From contig JARLGP010000165.1 of assembly GCA_031292735.1 (NCBI GenBank), positions 1 through 27,239 of the forward strand: 27,239 nucleotides of DNA. The letters run 5' to 3'. The notes beneath the pieces are model-generated. The model searched no databases. It saw only the letters and a list, made by a program, of their open reading frames with translations, and was not told the DNA's origin. Positions 25,450 to 27,239 of the stretch are shown piece after piece. A program made the translations under genes and the position numbers. The stretch comes from Holophaga sp. (GTDB lineage: Bacteria; Acidobacteriota; Holophagae; Holophagales; Holophagaceae). The number at the start of each line of letters is the position of its first letter. Position 1 is the first letter of the stretch.

Positions 25450-26364
25450 TCATGTCAGCCGCGCGAGATGGGGCAGCAGGGCGGCCGGGTCGAGGCGGTC
25501 CATGCCGCCGGCCAGGTCCGCTTCCGGGCCGGGGTACTGCAGCACCTGCACCCGCCGGCCCAGCGGGGCCCAGCGGTCCGGGCCGTGGTGGACGCGCAGG
25601 CCCATGAGGCAGAGCACCGGGACCGCCAGGGCGGCGGCCAGGTGCACCGGGCCGGTGCTGGGGCCGGCCACCGCGGCGCAGGCCTGGAGCCGTCCCATGA
25701 GCCCGCGCAGATCGGCGGGCGGCAGCGGGCCGTCCTCGGCCGGGGAGAGCACCAGGGGCCGCCAGCCGGCGGCCTCCGCCGTGGCCGCGGCCCGGTCCCA
25801 CCAGGGCTGGGACGGGAAGGCCCCGGAGCCGCTGCCCCGGAGCACCAGGCCCAGCACCGGCCGGGCATCGTCCCCGGCGGCCAGGTCGGCGCGCCCCTGT
25901 TCGCGTTCCGCCGGCGTGAGCACCAGTTCCGGCAGCGCCGGGACGCCGCCCTGGAAGCCCCAGGGGGTGAGGAAATCCAGGATGTTGCTGGCCTCGTGGC
26001 GGCCGGAACCGTAGCGCCCCTTCCACAGCACGTGGCTGGCCTGCCAGATCTGCCGGCCCCGGGACCGGGCCACCCGGATCGGCACCCCGGCCGAGCGGGC
26101 CGCGGTGATCACCTGCGGGTCCCGGTGCGACAGCGCGAGCACGGCGTCGAAGCGGAACTGGGCCATGAGCTCCGCCATCTCCAGGTCGCCGGACCGCAGG
26201 TGCACGCCGGTCACCCCGTCCAGGCCGGCCAGCACCGGGGCGGTGGCCGGCCGGACCAGCCAGTGGATCTCCGCCTCCGGCAGCCGCGAAAGAATCCGCG
26301 CCATGACCGGCAGGGAGACGATCAGATCGCCCAGGGCATCGGTCCGGCTCAGAAGAAATCGCAT
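25450..26364 (-). CDS. Glycosyltransferase family 9 (heptosyltransferase-like)
   Basis: The 304-residue protein begins with the GT9 pattern MRFLLSRTDALGDLIVSLPV and contains the C-terminal GPSTGPVHLAAALAVPVLCLMG sugar-nucleotide block. It is a paralogue rather than a duplicate of the neighbouring GT9, since the two differ strongly outside the motifs. The frame runs on to 27012 antisense to the next gene, but homology begins at the ATG at 26364. No good ribosome site is visible. It is divergent from the NtrC-type regulator with a 114-base gap, in which I see no convincing promoter. Confidence 0.9.
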   Translation of the reverse strand: MRFLLSRTDALGDLIVSLPVMARILSRLPEAEIHWLVRPATAPVLAGLDGVTGVHLRSGDLEMAELMAQFRFDAVLALSHRDPQVITAARSAGVPIRVARSRGRQIWQASHVLWKGRYGSGRHEASNILDFLTPWGFQGGVPALPELVLTPAEREQGRADLAAGDDARPVLGLVLRGSGSGAFPSQPWWDRAAATAEAAGWRPLVLSPAEDGPLPPADLRGLMGRLQACAAVAGPSTGPVHLAAALAVPVLCLMGLRVHHGPDRWAPLGRRVQVLQYPGPEADLAGGMDRLDPAALLPHLARLT

Positions 26365-26478
26365 GTCTTGGATGGTTCCCCATTCCGCCCACAGCGTCAA
26401 CGGAAGGGTTTCCCAAGGCCAGGGTAAAGGGTACATACTGTCGCCTAAAGCCACCTTCCTTGCCGCAGGGATCCGACC

Positions 26479-27239
26479 ATGCCGTTCAAACGTGTGCTTC
26501 TGGTGGAGGACGAACCCAGTTTCCGTGACGTTCTCCAGATCGGCTTGGGCCCCCAGGGATTCGACACCATGGCCGTGGGCTCCCTGGCGGAAGCCCAGCG
26601 GCTGCTGCTGGCGGAACCGTTCGACGCGGTGGTGTCCGATCTGCGGCTCAAGGACGGCAGCGGCATCGACCTGCTGGTCTGGATGAAGGAACGCGACCTG
26701 CAGACTCCGGTGGTGATCATGACCGCCTTCGCCACCACCGAAACCACCGTGCAGGCGCTCAACCTGGGGGCGGTGGACTTCCTCACCAAGACCAAGAACG
26801 ACCTGCACGAGCTCACCAAGGTGCTCAAGGGCATCTTCACGGTCCCGGCGCCGCCGGCCCAGGAGGCCGCGGACATCGGCGACCTGGTGGGGGTGGGCGA
26901 AACCATCCGCAAGGTCCAGGCCCTGGTGGGCAAGATCGCCCGGGTCAACACCACCGTGCTCATCACCGGGGAAAGCGGCACCGGCAAGGAGATCGTGGCC
27001 CGGCTCATCCACCGCTATTCCGACCGGGCCAAGGGGCCGTTCGTGCCGGTGAACTGCGGGGCCCTGCCGGAGGCGCTGCTGGAATCGGAGCTGTTCGGCT
27101 ACGAGCGGGGCGCCTTCACCGGGGCGGTGGGCATGAAACGCGGGCTGTTCGAGGAGGCGGAGGGCGGGGTGATCTTCCTGGACGAGATCGGGGAGATCCC
27201 GCTGCCGCTCCAGGTGAAGCTGCTGCGGGTGCTCCAGGA
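26479..27239 (+). CDS. Sigma-54-dependent response regulator, NtrC family, partial at the right edge
   Basis: The first 253 residues are in the window. The receiver has Glu10-Asp11, phospho-acceptor Asp54 (VVSDLRLKDG) and Lys104. The residue after that lysine is Thr, not the usual Pro (LTKTKND). The AAA+ domain follows: GVGETIRKV at 138-146, Walker A GESGTGKE (164-171), the sigma-54 contact loop GAFTGA (211-216) and Walker B VIFLDE (231-236). The sequence stops shortly after; the helix-turn-helix is outside. The ATG at 26479 has GCAGGG about eight bases upstream. No partner kinase is visible, so the signal is unknown; a downstream kinase gene is possible. Confidence 0.95.
   Translation, partial: MPFKRVLLVEDEPSFRDVLQIGLGPQGFDTMAVGSLAEAQRLLLAEPFDAVVSDLRLKDGSGIDLLVWMKERDLQTPVVIMTAFATTETTVQALNLGAVDFLTKTKNDLHELTKVLKGIFTVPAPPAQEAADIGDLVGVGETIRKVQALVGKIARVNTTVLITGESGTGKEIVARLIHRYSDRAKGPFVPVNCGALPEALLESELFGYERGAFTGAVGMKRGLFEEAEGGVIFLDEIGEIPLPLQVKLLRVLQ

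Noticed and set aside
23888..26014. 708-codon plus-strand frame over the DUF1573 and GT9 genes
   Set aside because: Antisense shadow; the minus-strand frames hold clear families with start signals.

Overview
The window is GC-rich bacterial DNA with very few and short intergenic gaps; none exceeds about 300 bases. Two family 9 (heptosyltransferase-type) glycosyltransferases, a lipoprotein-type signal peptide, a pilus/secretion ATPase and a separate F0 operon suggest a Gram-negative, respiring soil or sediment bacterium. The gene families would fit an acidobacterium of the Holophaga/Geothrix type. That assignment is an inference from gene content and is not proven by a marker gene here.

Layout. 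(1) Positions 1-2587, minus strand: a translationally coupled operon of a PhnD-like binding lipoprotein, a NarX-type sensor kinase and a response regulator that runs off the left edge. (2) 2873-3496, plus: an orphan GlpP-type antiterminator. (3) 3630-4789, plus: a possible small secreted protein and a lipoprotein built of putative Ig (He_PIG) repeats. (4) 4782-6440, minus: a PilB/GspE ATPase. (5) 6581-17374, plus: the nuoABCDHIJKLMN operon, eleven complex I subunits with no nuoE, nuoF or nuoG. (6) 17475-18041: an unrecognised secreted protein. (7) 18047-18787, minus: a TANGO2/NRDE-family protein. (8) 18869-20641, plus: an atpZ-like gene, an atpI-like gene, atpB and atpE, without atpF/H/A/G/D/C. 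(9) 20899-22427, plus: a STAS anti-anti-sigma factor and a response regulator with a PP2C (RsbU/SpoIIE) output domain. (10) 22424-26364, minus: a DMT-family transporter, a DUF1573 protein and two GT9 glycosyltransferases, the last two separated by a strongly structured 100-base segment. (11) 26479 to the right edge, plus: an NtrC-type sigma-54 activator, truncated by the window.

How it works together. The core is energy conservation: the membrane arm and quinone/iron-sulfur module of complex I pump ions, and the F0 sector uses the gradient. The NADH-oxidising module and the F1 head must be encoded elsewhere or, for complex I, replaced by another electron donor. Around this core lie three signalling units: the lipoprotein/kinase/regulator operon, the STAS plus PP2C partner-switching pair, and the NtrC-type regulator. 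There is also a small envelope set of glycosyltransferases, He_PIG lipoprotein and secreted proteins.

The most unusual points are the complex I peculiarities: no NADH module in the operon, an insertion in the NuoH quinone-side loop, an altered second ferredoxin motif in NuoI, a long charged NuoC leader and a His-rich NuoL loop. Others are the AtpE signal-like leader, the orphan GlpP and the double-hairpin segment between the GT9 genes. No rRNA, tRNA, CRISPR array, transposase or phage gene was seen.
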